Origin: Legionella genomosp. 1
GTDB taxonomy: Bacteria; Pseudomonadota; Gammaproteobacteria; Legionellales; Legionellaceae
Assembly: GCA_945878975.1 (NCBI GenBank)
Contig: CAMCUM010000023.1
Location: 1 to 35,633 of the forward strand
DNA: 35,633 nucleotides
Direction: 5' to 3'
Made by a program: the position numbers and the translations under genes. The notes below the pieces were generated by a model, which was given only the letters and a program-made list of their open reading frames with translations, had not been told where the DNA came from and made no database searches. Positions 1-8,797 of the stretch are shown here, piece by piece. How positions within the stretch are numbered: position 1 is the first letter of the stretch; each line of letters starts with the position of its first letter.

Positions 1-1
1 G

Positions 2-169
2 AATCACAGCTTCAAAGTTGACGCCATTCATGGGGAGAAATTTTTATCACGTGCTACCGCTAAAAATCATATATTAGAATATATTGAAATCTACTATAAT
101 CGGAAACGGCTTCATTCAAGATTAGGATATCAATCCCCAGATTTCTATGAGGTCAGAAAAGTTGCTTAG
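2..169 (+). CDS. IS3-family transposase OrfB, C-terminal fragment cut by the window edge
   Basis: This is the last 55 residues of a DDE integrase-core transposase that moves an IS3-type element. The reading frame is open from base 2 to a TAG at 167-169. It contains the segment EYIEIYYNRKRLHSRLGYQSP, the well-known end of IS3/IS150 OrfB proteins, just after the catalytic glutamate region. The start and the catalytic DDE residues lie outside the window, so it cannot be said whether the full element is intact. The terminal repeat lies immediately downstream, so the insertion sequence ends here and host DNA begins near base 200. The call is firm at family level; the exact IS is not known. Confidence 0.88.
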   Translation, partial: NHSFKVDAIHGEKFLSRATAKNHILEYIEIYYNRKRLHSRLGYQSPDFYEVRKVA

Positions 170-174
170 CAAGG

Positions 175-199
175 TGTCCAATTTTCCCGGCCAAGATCA
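175..199. mobile_element. Right terminal inverted repeat of the IS3-family element
   Basis: Five bases after the transposase stop is TGTCCAATTTTCCCGGCCAA followed by GATCA. Its reverse complement begins TGATCTTG and ends in TTGGACA, the usual terminus of IS3-group elements. The left end lies outside the window, so the target-site duplication cannot be checked. Confidence 0.75.
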
Positions 200-221
200 C
201 GCTATGTTAGGATGGTTTTCT

Positions 222-251
222 TTGACAAATCTTAGATCATGGTTCTATACT
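222..251 (+). promoter_or_regulatory. Sigma-70 promoter of the phasin gene
   Basis: A perfect -35 TTGACA (222-227) and a good -10 TATACT (246-251) are separated by 18 bases, 34 bases upstream of the phasin start codon. It lies just outside the IS3 end, so the insertion left the promoter intact. It is the best promoter match noticed in the window. Confidence 0.7.
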
Positions 252-257
252 TTATTG

Positions 258-266
258 TGCAACGCA
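258..266. promoter_or_regulatory. Candidate PhaR operator (TGC-N3-GCA) in the phasin leader
   Basis: The palindrome TGCAACGCA sits between the -10 element and the ribosome binding site, where a bound repressor would block transcription start or early elongation. PhaR repressors studied in PHA-accumulating bacteria bind TGC-rich palindromes of this form upstream of phasin genes. A PhaR gene is present at 9551-9982. The link is inference from motif and position. Confidence 0.4.
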
Positions 267-284
267 ACATAATAGGAGCAAGTC

Positions 285-554
285 ATGAATCAACCAAATT
301 ATGAAAATCATTTTAAGAAAGCGCAAGAAACGATGCAGGAATTTGCGCAATTGAATATGGAAACGCTGAAAGATTGGCAACAAACAGCGGCCAAGCCAGC
401 TGAGTTCGGTAAAGCAACTCGTCCTGAACAGGTTTGGGAACAACAAATAGAATGGTCGCTTGGTAATGCACAAAAAGCAGTGGATTATTTACAAAAATCA
501 CTACAAATTATACGTTCTGTTGTATCAGAAGCTAAATGCGATACAAAAAAATAA
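285..554 (+). CDS. Phasin-like PHA granule-associated protein
   Basis: The 89-residue product is highly charged, rich in Gln, Glu and Lys, and predicted to be all-helical, with no signal peptide. Such short amphipathic proteins coat polyhydroxyalkanoate granules and limit their coalescence. ATG at 285 follows AGGAGC with six bases between. The assignment rests on composition (QxxxxEWxLGNAQKAVDYLQKS-like helices resemble phasin_2-type proteins) and on the neighbouring PHA synthase 140 bases downstream. A strong promoter and a TGC-N3-GCA palindrome upstream fit PhaR-regulated expression. It is shorter than the usual 110-190 residues of phasins, so it may be a minimal or divergent member. Confidence 0.6.
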   Translation: MNQPNYENHFKKAQETMQEFAQLNMETLKDWQQTAAKPAEFGKATRPEQVWEQQIEWSLGNAQKAVDYLQKSLQIIRSVVSEAKCDTKK

Positions 555-560
555 TCATTT

Positions 561-668
561 AAAGTAGGGTGGGTCTTTGGTTTAATGGCAGCTCCTCATG
601 TCTACATCCCGAGGGACGTAGGCGGAGGTCTTAACTTTCTGCCAATGGGTCAAGGACCAACTTACTTT
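561..668. repeat. Long imperfect palindrome with an internal hairpin between the phasin gene and phaC
   Basis: Arms of about 30 bases, AAAGTAGGGTGGGTCTTTGG... and ...CCAACTTACTTT, pair with few mismatches and several G-U pairs. A second stem (CTCC...GGAG continuing into GTCTACATCCC/GGACGTAGGC) closes over the loop GAG. The whole gap folds into one long stem. It could terminate phasin transcripts, stabilise them, or be a mobile palindromic element; nothing in it encodes protein. Confidence 0.75.
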
Positions 669-692
669 TATATACCTTCATGATAGGGACTA

Positions 693-2465
693 ATGGACCA
701 GCATACAGAATTTTCAAATTTGATGCATGATATCATTCACTCCGGGATGATGTTCATGGAGCGAGCAGCCTCTCAGCCAGAGGATGCTTTGGCTTGGTTG
801 AGCAAAGCACCTGGCTTGTACACAGATTTGCATACGGTCACTGATTATCTTACGCAACACCCTCAAATTCTCCAAGAATATTATTCGGCCTATTTTCAAG
901 AAGCCCAACATTTGTTACATACCCAGCTGCAATGTTGGTCTGGGATGCATGGGGTGCCTTCCCTTCAAACAGATCGTAGATTTGCAGCAAAAGAATGGGC
1001 GTCCCATCCTTTTTTCCAATTGATAAGCCAGCACTATGTGTTGCTCGAAGCCCATTTACTGCGAATTTTGGCGCAGATCCCTACGATGGATCAGCAAAGT
1101 AGTAAACGCATTCATTTTTTAATTCAACAATATTACCATGCGTTGTCCCCGGAGAATTTTTTATTGACCAATCCGCAATTATTGACGGAAACGCTCCAAA
1201 ATAATGGTTTGAATTTACTCCGTGGCTTGCACCATTTTTTGCAAGATCTGCAGACGCAAAGTAGCCAACACTGGACCATGCCTTTGGCGGATATGGGAGA
1301 TTTTATAGTAGGTAAAAGCATTGCCATTACGCCAGGAAAAGTGGTGTATCAAAACGATTTGATCGAATTGATTCAATATACGCCTCAGACGCCCGCGCTG
1401 TATGCAGTCCCTTTGTTGGTGATCCCACCTTGGATCAATAAATATTATATTTTGGATTTGCGGCCTGAGAATTCTTTGGTGCGGTGGTTGGTAGAACAAG
1501 GCATCGTAGTATTTATGATTTCCTGGCGCAACCCGGATAGTTCTCATGCGCATTGGGGACTGAGAGAATATTTGTCACTAGGGCCGATAGCTGCGATTGA
1601 ACAGATCCAGCAACAGTTGAATATCCCTAAAGTATCCACATTAGGTTTTTGTATTGGCGGCACGCTGTTATCCATGTTGTTGGCCTACTATAAAGCGCAA
1701 AATATAGATGCGATTGCTTCGGCCACGCTGCTAGCGTCACTGATTGATTTTTCCGATCCTGGCGAATTGGGGGTTTTCATTCATGAGCAGCAAATTCAAG
1801 CCATGGAATATCACATGCAGCAACAGGGCTATTTAGAGGGCGATGCGATGGCGGCAGCCTTTTATGCGTTGCGTCCTGGTGATTTGATTTGGCGTGTTTT
1901 TGTGCAACGCTATTTGCTCGGGCATGCGCCACGACCTATGGATTTATTATGTTGGAACATGGACACAACCAATATGCCAGCCAAAATGCATTCTGAATAT
2001 TTACGCAGTATGTATTTGGCCAATGATTTGATCAAACCAGGTAAAATCCAGATCAATCAAATACCGTTGGATATCACTCAAATTGACGTACCTGCGTTTT
2101 TCCTATCTACCCAAAAGGACCATATTGCGCCATGGCAGAGTACTTATCGTGGCTTTGATTTATTAGCGGGGCCCAAGAAGTTTATCCTGGGAGGTTCTGG
2201 CCATATTGCCGGCATTGTGATTCCACCCGGTAAAGATAAATATGGCTATTACAGCAATCCAGACTATCCTCAGCAACCTGAAGATTGGATGCAAAACACC
2301 CAATTTACTGCTGGCTCCTGGTGGCCAGAATGGTTCGACTGGCTCAAAATCTATTCTGGGCATATGCTGGATAGTCTGGAAATGTCCACACAGTTAGCAA
2401 CACAAGCCTTGGCGGATGCACCTGGTTCCTATGTGCATGTGAAATCAGCTGGGAAATTTGAGTGA
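693..2465 (+). CDS. phaC: Class I-type poly(3-hydroxyalkanoate) synthase (first copy)
   Basis: PhaC polymerises (R)-3-hydroxyacyl-CoA, mainly 3-hydroxybutyryl-CoA, into polyester granules in the cytoplasm. The 590-residue length fits class I/II enzymes. An N-terminal PhaC_N region leads into an alpha/beta-hydrolase domain with the lipase-box-like GFCIGG, giving catalytic Cys320, with Asp476 in STQKDH and His504 in GGSGHIAG. The triad is therefore complete. Phe replaces the commoner Tyr before Cys. ATG at 693 follows an AGGG element. It stands alone downstream of the phasin gene and a palindrome; phaB and phaR are 6 kb away, beyond the efflux operon, and a second PhaC lies at 20884-22677. Confidence 0.93.
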   Translation: MDQHTEFSNLMHDIIHSGMMFMERAASQPEDALAWLSKAPGLYTDLHTVTDYLTQHPQILQEYYSAYFQEAQHLLHTQLQCWSGMHGVPSLQTDRRFAAKEWASHPFFQLISQHYVLLEAHLLRILAQIPTMDQQSSKRIHFLIQQYYHALSPENFLLTNPQLLTETLQNNGLNLLRGLHHFLQDLQTQSSQHWTMPLADMGDFIVGKSIAITPGKVVYQNDLIELIQYTPQTPALYAVPLLVIPPWINKYYILDLRPENSLVRWLVEQGIVVFMISWRNPDSSHAHWGLREYLSLGPIAAIEQIQQQLNIPKVSTLGFCIGGTLLSMLLAYYKAQNIDAIASATLLASLIDFSDPGELGVFIHEQQIQAMEYHMQQQGYLEGDAMAAAFYALRPGDLIWRVFVQRYLLGHAPRPMDLLCWNMDTTNMPAKMHSEYLRSMYLANDLIKPGKIQINQIPLDITQIDVPAFFLSTQKDHIAPWQSTYRGFDLLAGPKKFILGGSGHIAGIVIPPGKDKYGYYSNPDYPQQPEDWMQNTQFTAGSWWPEWFDWLKIYSGHMLDSLEMSTQLATQALADAPGSYVHVKSAGKFE

Positions 2466-2514
2466 TACGGTGTGTCATTTGAGTTACAAAAATTTGTTCA
2501 TCCTATACATACGA

Positions 2515-2555
2515 CAGTCCCCCGTCTTTGCGTGCGCAGCAAAGATGGGGGACTG
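2515..2555. terminator. Hairpin downstream of phaC
   Basis: CAGTCCCCCGTCTTTG and CAAAGATGGGGGACTG form a 16-base stem with one G-U pair and a nine-base loop. It is followed by GTTTGGGTG rather than a clean T-run, so intrinsic termination is uncertain. The CCGTCTTTGCG arm recurs in the hairpin at 15946-16017, so this is probably a dispersed palindrome serving as a terminator between two convergent transcription units. Confidence 0.6.
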
Positions 2556-2619
2556 GTTTGGGTGTGCTTCTTATTTGCAAGTAGGGTGTAATCGCATCCT
2601 TTATTCCTTGTAGAAACCA

Positions 2620-2706
2620 ACTCCCTAACGGTCGTGGCCCGGATTTCGGGGTTCTATCTGAACGCAGAGCGCGGCTCAGAGAACCGAGCCACGACCGTTA
2701 GGGAGT
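2620..2706. repeat. Palindromic repeat of the CTCCCTAACGGTCG family
   Basis: ACTCCCTAACGGTCGTGGC at the left is the reverse complement of the right arm ending CGACCGTTAGGGAGT. An inner pair GGTTCT/AGAACC extends the structure. The same arms recur at 16048-16120 and 16344-16416, which makes this a dispersed family. It ends ten bases before the stop codon of the RND pump gene and may terminate that operon. Confidence 0.85.
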
Positions 2707-2715
2707 GGATAAGCC

Positions 2716-5700
2716 TTACGCAGTCGCCACAATCTTCTTAGTCTTACGCTGCTCCTGCCAAGTTTGAAACAAAACATAAAACACAGGCACAAATACCACT
2801 GCCAAACAAGTTGACGCCAACATCCCACTGCAGACGGTGATGCCGATAGATTTGCGTGCATTAGCGCCGGCGCCGGTCGCGAATACGAGCGGGAGGACGC
2901 CCATAATGAAGGCGAATGAGGTCATTAAAATAGGTCGAAACCGTGTTTTTGCGCCCTCAACCGCGGCTTCTAAGATGCTCTTATGATGTACTTCACGTTG
3001 CTCACGAGCGACTTCTACAATCAAAATCGCATTTTTGGCCGCCAAGGCTATCAATAATAAAATCCCGATTTGAGTATAGATATTATTGGCCAGACCCAGC
3101 ATAGATAAAACCAGCACAGTGCCTATCAACGCCAGTGGTACGCTTACAATAATGGCCAATGGGGTATACCAGTTTTCATATTGCCCGGCCAAAATCATGT
3201 AGACAAGAATTAAGGACATGATAAAAATATAATAACTGAGATTTCCCGCGATCTTCTCTTGATAAGCAGTACTGGTCCATTCGTATGAGAAGCCAGCGGG
3301 GAGGGTTTGTTGCGCTATTTGCTCTAGAGATTGGATGGCTTGCCCTGAACTATATCCTTGTGCCGCAATGCCATTGAGCAAACTTGAAGGATAAAGATTA
3401 TATAAAGAAATCAACGCGGGTCCCACAGAGGGCGTGATATCCGTTAAAGTACCCAATGGCACCATTTCTTGTGACTGATTGCGCACGTAAAAATTGCGCA
3501 CATCATCGATGGTCATGCGCGATGAGGCATCCGCTTGGACATAGACTTGAAACACTTGGCCAAATTTTGCAAAAAGATTGACGTAAGAAGAACCAAGATA
3601 AGTTTGTAAGGTTTCAAAAGCATCGCCTACGGTGACCCCAAGCGATTCTGCTTTGGTGCGATCAATCGGTGCGTCGACTTGTGGCACAAAAGCTCGGAAC
3701 GAGGTGATCATTTTTTGAATGTCGGTGAAATCTTGGCCTCTTTTTACGACTTGATCCGTTACCAATTGTAATTTTTGATAATCAAACGATCCATCTTTTA
3801 ACTCAATCTGCATTTGGAAACCACCGGATAAACCCAAACCTTGAATGGCAGGCGGGACGATGACGCTGACTTGCGCATCAAGGGTTTTGGCAGCGATTTC
3901 ATTGAGCTTGGTATACATGACTTGTAAATTTTGCGCGGAGCCGCGTACGCTCCACTCTTTAAATATGATATATAAAATGCCGGCGTTGGCGAGATTGCCG
4001 TTATTATCTAGAAGAGAAATGCCATCGATACTGATCGCATTGTCTACGCCCGGTAATTGAGTCACTTGTGCACTGATCTCTTTCATGACTTTTTCAGTGC
4101 GGTCCAATGTCGAGCTGTCTGGCAAAATCACATTGAGGACTAAATAGCCCTGATCCTCAATAGGAATGAAGCCAGTTGGAATGCGGGCCAACCCGATGAT
4201 GGCACAAATCACAAATACCAATCCTAAGAGACAGACAGGTTTGTGATGCTGCACCAATTTGCCTATGAATGCACAGTATCTTGTTTCCAAGGGATAGTAA
4301 ATCTCATCAAATTTACGAAATACGATATTCTTTTTTCGTTTCGGATCGATAGGTCTCAACCACAAAGCACATTGGGTCGGTTTCAAGGTCACGGCATTGA
4401 TAGCAGAGATAAAAGCAGTGGCAGCTATCACCAAGGCAAATTGCGCATACATGGCGCCGGTTAAGCCTGGTAAAAACCCTGGGGGAATAAAGACCGCCAT
4501 TAGAACTAAGGTGATCCCGATGACCGGTCCCATCAATTCTTGCATCGCTTGAATGGCCGCATTTTTAGGCTGCATGCCACGTTCAATATGGTGGGTGACC
4601 CCTTCTACAATGACGATCGCATCGTCCACTACAATCCCGATAGCCAAAACTAAGGCAAATAACGTTAACAAATTGATGGTAAATCCGAGTGCATACATGG
4701 CAATAAATGCCCCGATGATGGTGACGGGTACGGTGGTAGCAGGCACCAGCGTGGCGCGAAAATTTTGTAAAAAAACCAAAATAACAATTAAGACTAAAAT
4801 GCCTGCTTCAAACAAGGTTTTATAGACTTCATTGACTGATTCTTTGACGAAAATAGTCGTGTCGAAGGGGATGTCGTATCGCAAACCAGGTGGGAATTTT
4901 TTCGCCATTTTTGCAACCGTTTGGCGTACTTCCTCTGCAACTTGCAAGGCGTTGGCGCCGGGTAATTGATAAATACCGATTGCAGCGGTGGGCTTATTAT
5001 TCAATTTGGCCAATTGGCTATAACTAGACGAGCCTAGCTCCACCCGTCCGACATCGCGAATGCGTACAATTTGTGAGGTGGTACTGGTATTGGCGGATTG
5101 ATTCGCCTCGGTGGCTTTGGTTTTGATGATGATATTGGCAAATTCCTCGGGATTACTTAATTGACCTGGCACATTCACTGTCAATTGATAGGATTGTTGG
5201 CCTTTGAGGGGGGGCGAAGCGATTTGACCAGCGGAAATTTCTTTGTTTTGATTAGAAATAGCATTTAGGACATCGTTAGGATTCAAACCAAAAGAATACA
5301 TTTTTTGTGGATCCAACCACACGCGCATCGCATAAGATCCGGAGCCAAATACCATGACGTTACCGACCCCAGGCAAGCGTTCTAATTCGTTGGCCATGTT
5401 GATAGTGGCATAATTATTTAAAAACAGGCCATCGTATTCATCATGTTCAGAGGTTAATGTAATAAACTGTAACACAGCCGTCGATTTTGCTTGGACTAAA
5501 ATGCCTTGTTTTTGCACGACATCAGGTAATTGCGCCAAAGCGGCCTGGACACGATTTTGTACCAACATTTGCGCAAAATTGAGATCCGTACCGATTTCAA
5601 AGGTTACAATCAAATTATACGCGCCGTTATTCGTACTATTCGATTGCATGTATAACATTTTTTCTACCCCATTGACCTGTTGCTCAATAGGAAGGGCTAC

Positions 5701-5883
5701 GGTTTTGATCAGGGTTTTAGCATCTGCGCCAGGGTAAGACGTACTGACTTGAATCGTGGGCGGAACAATGGCGGGATATTGAGAAACAGGCAAGACCGCA
5801 ATGGCAATCATGCCAAGAAAGACGAGGAGGAGGGCAATCACATTGGCGAGGACAGGACGTTCAATAAAAAACTTAGAAATCAT
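2716..5883 (-). CDS. RND multidrug efflux pump, HAE1/AcrB family inner membrane transporter
   Basis: This proton-driven inner-membrane pump exports hydrophobic or amphiphilic compounds through a trimeric complex. The 1055 residues match AcrB/MexB length. It opens with MISKFFIERPVLANVIALLL, a typical HAE1 start with TM1. TM4 carries the proton-relay pair Asp420-Asp421 in GIVVDDAIVIVEG, and TM10 carries the relay lysine in ALAAKNAILIVE. Two large periplasmic loops lie between TM1-2 and TM7-8, the second including PAIQGLGLSGGF. The start codon overlaps the stop of the membrane fusion gene as ATGA, so the two are translationally coupled. Substrates cannot be read from sequence. A palindromic repeat follows its stop codon. 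Confidence 0.95.
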   Translation of the reverse strand: MISKFFIERPVLANVIALLLVFLGMIAIAVLPVSQYPAIVPPTIQVSTSYPGADAKTLIKTVALPIEQQVNGVEKMLYMQSNSTNNGAYNLIVTFEIGTDLNFAQMLVQNRVQAALAQLPDVVQKQGILVQAKSTAVLQFITLTSEHDEYDGLFLNNYATINMANELERLPGVGNVMVFGSGSYAMRVWLDPQKMYSFGLNPNDVLNAISNQNKEISAGQIASPPLKGQQSYQLTVNVPGQLSNPEEFANIIIKTKATEANQSANTSTTSQIVRIRDVGRVELGSSSYSQLAKLNNKPTAAIGIYQLPGANALQVAEEVRQTVAKMAKKFPPGLRYDIPFDTTIFVKESVNEVYKTLFEAGILVLIVILVFLQNFRATLVPATTVPVTIIGAFIAMYALGFTINLLTLFALVLAIGIVVDDAIVIVEGVTHHIERGMQPKNAAIQAMQELMGPVIGITLVLMAVFIPPGFLPGLTGAMYAQFALVIAATAFISAINAVTLKPTQCALWLRPIDPKRKKNIVFRKFDEIYYPLETRYCAFIGKLVQHHKPVCLLGLVFVICAIIGLARIPTGFIPIEDQGYLVLNVILPDSSTLDRTEKVMKEISAQVTQLPGVDNAISIDGISLLDNNGNLANAGILYIIFKEWSVRGSAQNLQVMYTKLNEIAAKTLDAQVSVIVPPAIQGLGLSGGFQMQIELKDGSFDYQKLQLVTDQVVKRGQDFTDIQKMITSFRAFVPQVDAPIDRTKAESLGVTVGDAFETLQTYLGSSYVNLFAKFGQVFQVYVQADASSRMTIDDVRNFYVRNQSQEMVPLGTLTDITPSVGPALISLYNLYPSSLLNGIAAQGYSSGQAIQSLEQIAQQTLPAGFSYEWTSTAYQEKIAGNLSYYIFIMSLILVYMILAGQYENWYTPLAIIVSVPLALIGTVLVLSMLGLANNIYTQIGILLLIALAAKNAILIVEVAREQREVHHKSILEAAVEGAKTRFRPILMTSFAFIMGVLPLVFATGAGANARKSIGITVCSGMLASTCLAVVFVPVFYVLFQTWQEQRKTKKIVATA

Positions 5884-7046
5884 ACTGCCGCCTTATTTTG
5901 AGTCAAGGGTGTGACTTGAATACCAGGAGCTGCATTTTGTAAACCCGATACGATCACCTTGTCGTCCGCACTCAAGCCTTTCGTTATGGCGCGATAATCG
6001 TGAATGGTGCTGCCCCCTATGGTGACGCGTTTGATGATGACAATATTTTTCTCATCCACAACGTAAAGATAGGAGCCAATTTGATCATATTGGATGGCGG
6101 TTTCGGGCACGGTTAGTTGCGTTTGTGGTTGGCTGATGGGTACTTTTACTTGGACAAATAATCCTGGCAATAAGGTATAGTCTTGATTCGTGAGCAAAGC
6201 GCGAAATTCCATGGTACCCGTGGAAGCATTCAGTCCAGTGTTCACAAAATTGAGCTTGCCAACATGTGAAAAATCTTTGTGATTTTGTAAACTCACATAG
6301 ACAGGGATGTTATTAATATCTTCCGGTTTCATACCATTTTCATGTGCCAAGCGTCGCACTCTTAAGAAGTCTAATTCATTGAGATTGAAATAAACGTAGA
6401 TAGGATCGAGTTGTTCAATGGTGGCTAATTTGGTTGCGGCCCCATTCCCGACCAAATTGCCTACATCCACCAAATGTCGACCCATGCGACCATTAAAAGG
6501 TGCTAAGACATGTGTATAACCATACGTGATACTGGCATTTTCAGCATTTGCTAGGGATTTATCTAGCTCGGCTTTAGATTGTAAGACTTTGGTTTCCCAT
6601 TCCTGCACACTGTTTAACGAAGTTGCATTTTGCTTGTACATTTTTTGTTGGCGAATGTGTTCGATTTTAGAATAGGCATAAGATGCTTTTTCAGCCGCTA
6701 CAGACGCTTCAGCTTCTTTTAATTGATCCAAATAAGGCTGCGGTTCCACAATGAATAACTCTTGCCCTTTTTTCACAAACGTACCGTCTGTAAATCGGAT
6801 AGCTTCCAAAAACCCTTCAATGCGTGCGACCAAGTCCACGGCATTATAGGCTACCAACGTACCCGTTTGTTTCACATATTCAGTAACATTAGCTTGGGTG
6901 GGTTTTTCAATGATCACATTGGGCGCATCATAATGGGACGTATTTGGTTTGCTACAGCGATGGATCCCCCAAGCCAGGCACAATAAGATGCCGAGTCCAA
7001 CGCAGCCTAATTTCAGGAGTTCTATTTGCTTATCGGTTATCTTCAT
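5880..7046 (-). CDS. RND efflux membrane fusion protein (AcrA/MexA family)
   Basis: This periplasmic adaptor joins the RND pump to the outer membrane channel. The 388-residue protein starts with a cytoplasmic stub and a single membrane segment (about residues 13-27, CVGLGILLCLAWGI). A barrel-sandwich half with GTLVAYNAVDLVARIEGFLE follows, then an alpha-hairpin (about 105-170), the second lipoyl half with VLAPFNGRMGRHLVDVGNLV, and a beta-barrel ending PGLFVQVKVPI. There is no lipobox at the start, so it is anchored by the transmembrane helix rather than by lipid, although Cys31 follows that helix. It sits seven bases downstream of the channel gene and overlaps the pump gene by four bases. Confidence 0.94.
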   Translation of the reverse strand: MKITDKQIELLKLGCVGLGILLCLAWGIHRCSKPNTSHYDAPNVIIEKPTQANVTEYVKQTGTLVAYNAVDLVARIEGFLEAIRFTDGTFVKKGQELFIVEPQPYLDQLKEAEASVAAEKASYAYSKIEHIRQQKMYKQNATSLNSVQEWETKVLQSKAELDKSLANAENASITYGYTHVLAPFNGRMGRHLVDVGNLVGNGAATKLATIEQLDPIYVYFNLNELDFLRVRRLAHENGMKPEDINNIPVYVSLQNHKDFSHVGKLNFVNTGLNASTGTMEFRALLTNQDYTLLPGLFVQVKVPISQPQTQLTVPETAIQYDQIGSYLYVVDEKNIVIIKRVTIGGSTIHDYRAITKGLSADDKVIVSGLQNAAPGIQVTPLTQNKAAV

Positions 7047-7053
7047 ACTGTTA

Positions 7054-8619
7054 TCACCAATCCGGTATATAGCGTTCGCGGGTTTGTTGTGCTTTGGTTT
7101 TGGGTGGCTCGTGATTGGTTTGTTTGAGCAAACATCCCCAATTAGTACGTGCCGCCATGTTTTTCTTTATGTCTGTTGGAACAATATCATTGCTGTTGCG
7201 AATTTGCCAGCCACCGCCCAAAGAGCGATAGAGTGCAACCAAGGCTTTGGGGATATTGCCTTGTGCATTGGTGAAAGAAACTTGGACATTGAGTTGCTGC
7301 ATTTCGGATTGTAAAACAGGCGTGAAATCTGATTGCCCTTCTTTATAACGAATCATGGATAATTTTGTAGAGCTGATAGCCGCATGATTTGCGGTTTTTA
7401 GAGCTTCAGCTGCTTTTCTAGACTCTATGAATTGCGTAATATTATCTTGTACTTCTTGTTGCGCCGTCAAAACCTTATTTTGATAATCCAATAAAGCCTG
7501 CTGAAAAACAGCATCTTGTTCACGAACCATATTGGTGATTTGTCCATAATTTAATATGGGCCAATTGAAACCAGGGCCAGCGGTGATGGTGCGGCTTGAC
7601 CAATTGAACATTTGATTCAAGGTCGAATTGTTAATAGTATTTGATGCAAATGCAAAAGTGCCGAGCAGGGAAAATGATGGGAAAAGCTCCGCTTTCAGTG
7701 CGCCGATCATTTCGGATTGAGAAATAACTTTCATGCGTGCTTCATAAATATCAGGTCGTTTTGCCAGAGTTTCTCTGGGGATCCCAACTGCCACACCGGC
7801 TGGTGCGTAGGGAATACCACGTGGTTTTTGTAGCAGAGCATCTACTTTATCGGGTGTTGTGCCTAATAATACTCCTAAACGATCTTTTTGCTGTTGCAAT
7901 TGCGCGCGCCAGGGTGGCAAGGTTGCTTCGGTTTGCGATAAAATAGTTTGCGACTGTTCCACATCAAGCAAGCTCGTTTGGCCTTCACGGAACCGCGTTT
8001 GCGCAATCTTCAAAATCCAGCGCTGCACTTTGATATTTTTTTCGGTGACGTTGATCAATTCTTGGGTGGTCCGAATAGCAATGTACGTGGTTGCGATGTC
8101 AGCACTCAAAGTCACCAATGCATTATCATAGGCAGCATACGAAGCTAAAAAATTGGCATCGTTGGCCAAAATAGCCCGCCGGTACTTGCCCCAAAAATCT
8201 AATTCCCAGCTAGCTGATGCGCCCAAAGTGTCGGTATAAAACTCAGATGGGAGGACAAATTGTAAAGATTGTCCCCCAATGCGATTATAAGTGAGATTGC
8301 CGTTCAGCACTTGTTGCTGCGGAAAAAGTTCGCCAACTGATTGTGCAAGTTGTGCACGCGCTTGGAGGACATGCACTGCTGTGGCTTTCAAAGATAAATT
8401 ATCAGTGTAGCCACGTTGAATCAAAGCGTTTAAAACGGGATCATGAAAAGCTTGCCACCAATTCGCATTTTGAATGTTGGCTTCTTTCACTGATTTACTG
8501 GTTTTTTTCCAATGCTGTGTGATTTTTTGAGGGGGTTCTTTATAATTGGGTCCTACCATGCATGCAGAGAGCAATAAGATGCCAGGGATGGTGAGGACTC
8601 TAGACGGCAAAACCACCAT
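7054..8619 (-). CDS. Outer membrane efflux lipoprotein, NodT/OprM family
   Basis: This trimeric outer membrane channel completes the tripartite RND system. I prefer the ATG at 8619 (521 residues) over the in-frame ATG at 8718. From 8619 the product begins with a lipoprotein signal, MVVLPSRVLTIPGILLLSAC, with acylated Cys20 followed by MVGPNYKEP, the typical start of OprM proteins. The extra 33 residues from 8718 would bury this signal. Two outer membrane efflux repeats follow, with ASWELDFWGKYRRAI in the first and the KAELFPSFSLLGTF/GPGFNWPILNYGQI signatures in the second. The C-terminus runs about 40 residues past the usual end with a polar tail ending YIPDW. First gene of the efflux operon. 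Confidence 0.92.
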   Translation of the reverse strand: MVVLPSRVLTIPGILLLSACMVGPNYKEPPQKITQHWKKTSKSVKEANIQNANWWQAFHDPVLNALIQRGYTDNLSLKATAVHVLQARAQLAQSVGELFPQQQVLNGNLTYNRIGGQSLQFVLPSEFYTDTLGASASWELDFWGKYRRAILANDANFLASYAAYDNALVTLSADIATTYIAIRTTQELINVTEKNIKVQRWILKIAQTRFREGQTSLLDVEQSQTILSQTEATLPPWRAQLQQQKDRLGVLLGTTPDKVDALLQKPRGIPYAPAGVAVGIPRETLAKRPDIYEARMKVISQSEMIGALKAELFPSFSLLGTFAFASNTINNSTLNQMFNWSSRTITAGPGFNWPILNYGQITNMVREQDAVFQQALLDYQNKVLTAQQEVQDNITQFIESRKAAEALKTANHAAISSTKLSMIRYKEGQSDFTPVLQSEMQQLNVQVSFTNAQGNIPKALVALYRSLGGGWQIRNSNDIVPTDIKKNMAARTNWGCLLKQTNHEPPKTKAQQTRERYIPDW

Positions 8620-8797
8620 GCTATGGATGTCCGAATGAAAAGTATTCTTTGAACTTACCACAGAAAAAGTTTTAATCAAAGTTAGGATTGGCAATTTATC
8701 GCTAGAAACCCTCGGCATCTGAATTATTACCAGATCCTATGGAGCAAAGTATTTTATTATGAGAAGATAAAAAAATGTAACCAATGAAGGATCCCAG

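Noticed and set aside
561-668. tRNA gene or CRISPR repeat
   Set aside because: The fold is one long stem without tRNA invariant bases, and there are no regularly spaced direct repeats here or elsewhere in the window.
2676-2861. Small minus-strand ORF with a PLPNGRGS phrase
   Set aside because: The phrase is simply the palindromic repeat translated; the rest overlaps the RND pump gene in another frame. The same holds for frames at 15915-16190 and 16181-16384.
7054-8718. Longer outer membrane channel start at 8718
   Set aside because: It would place 33 residues before a clear lipoprotein signal peptide.
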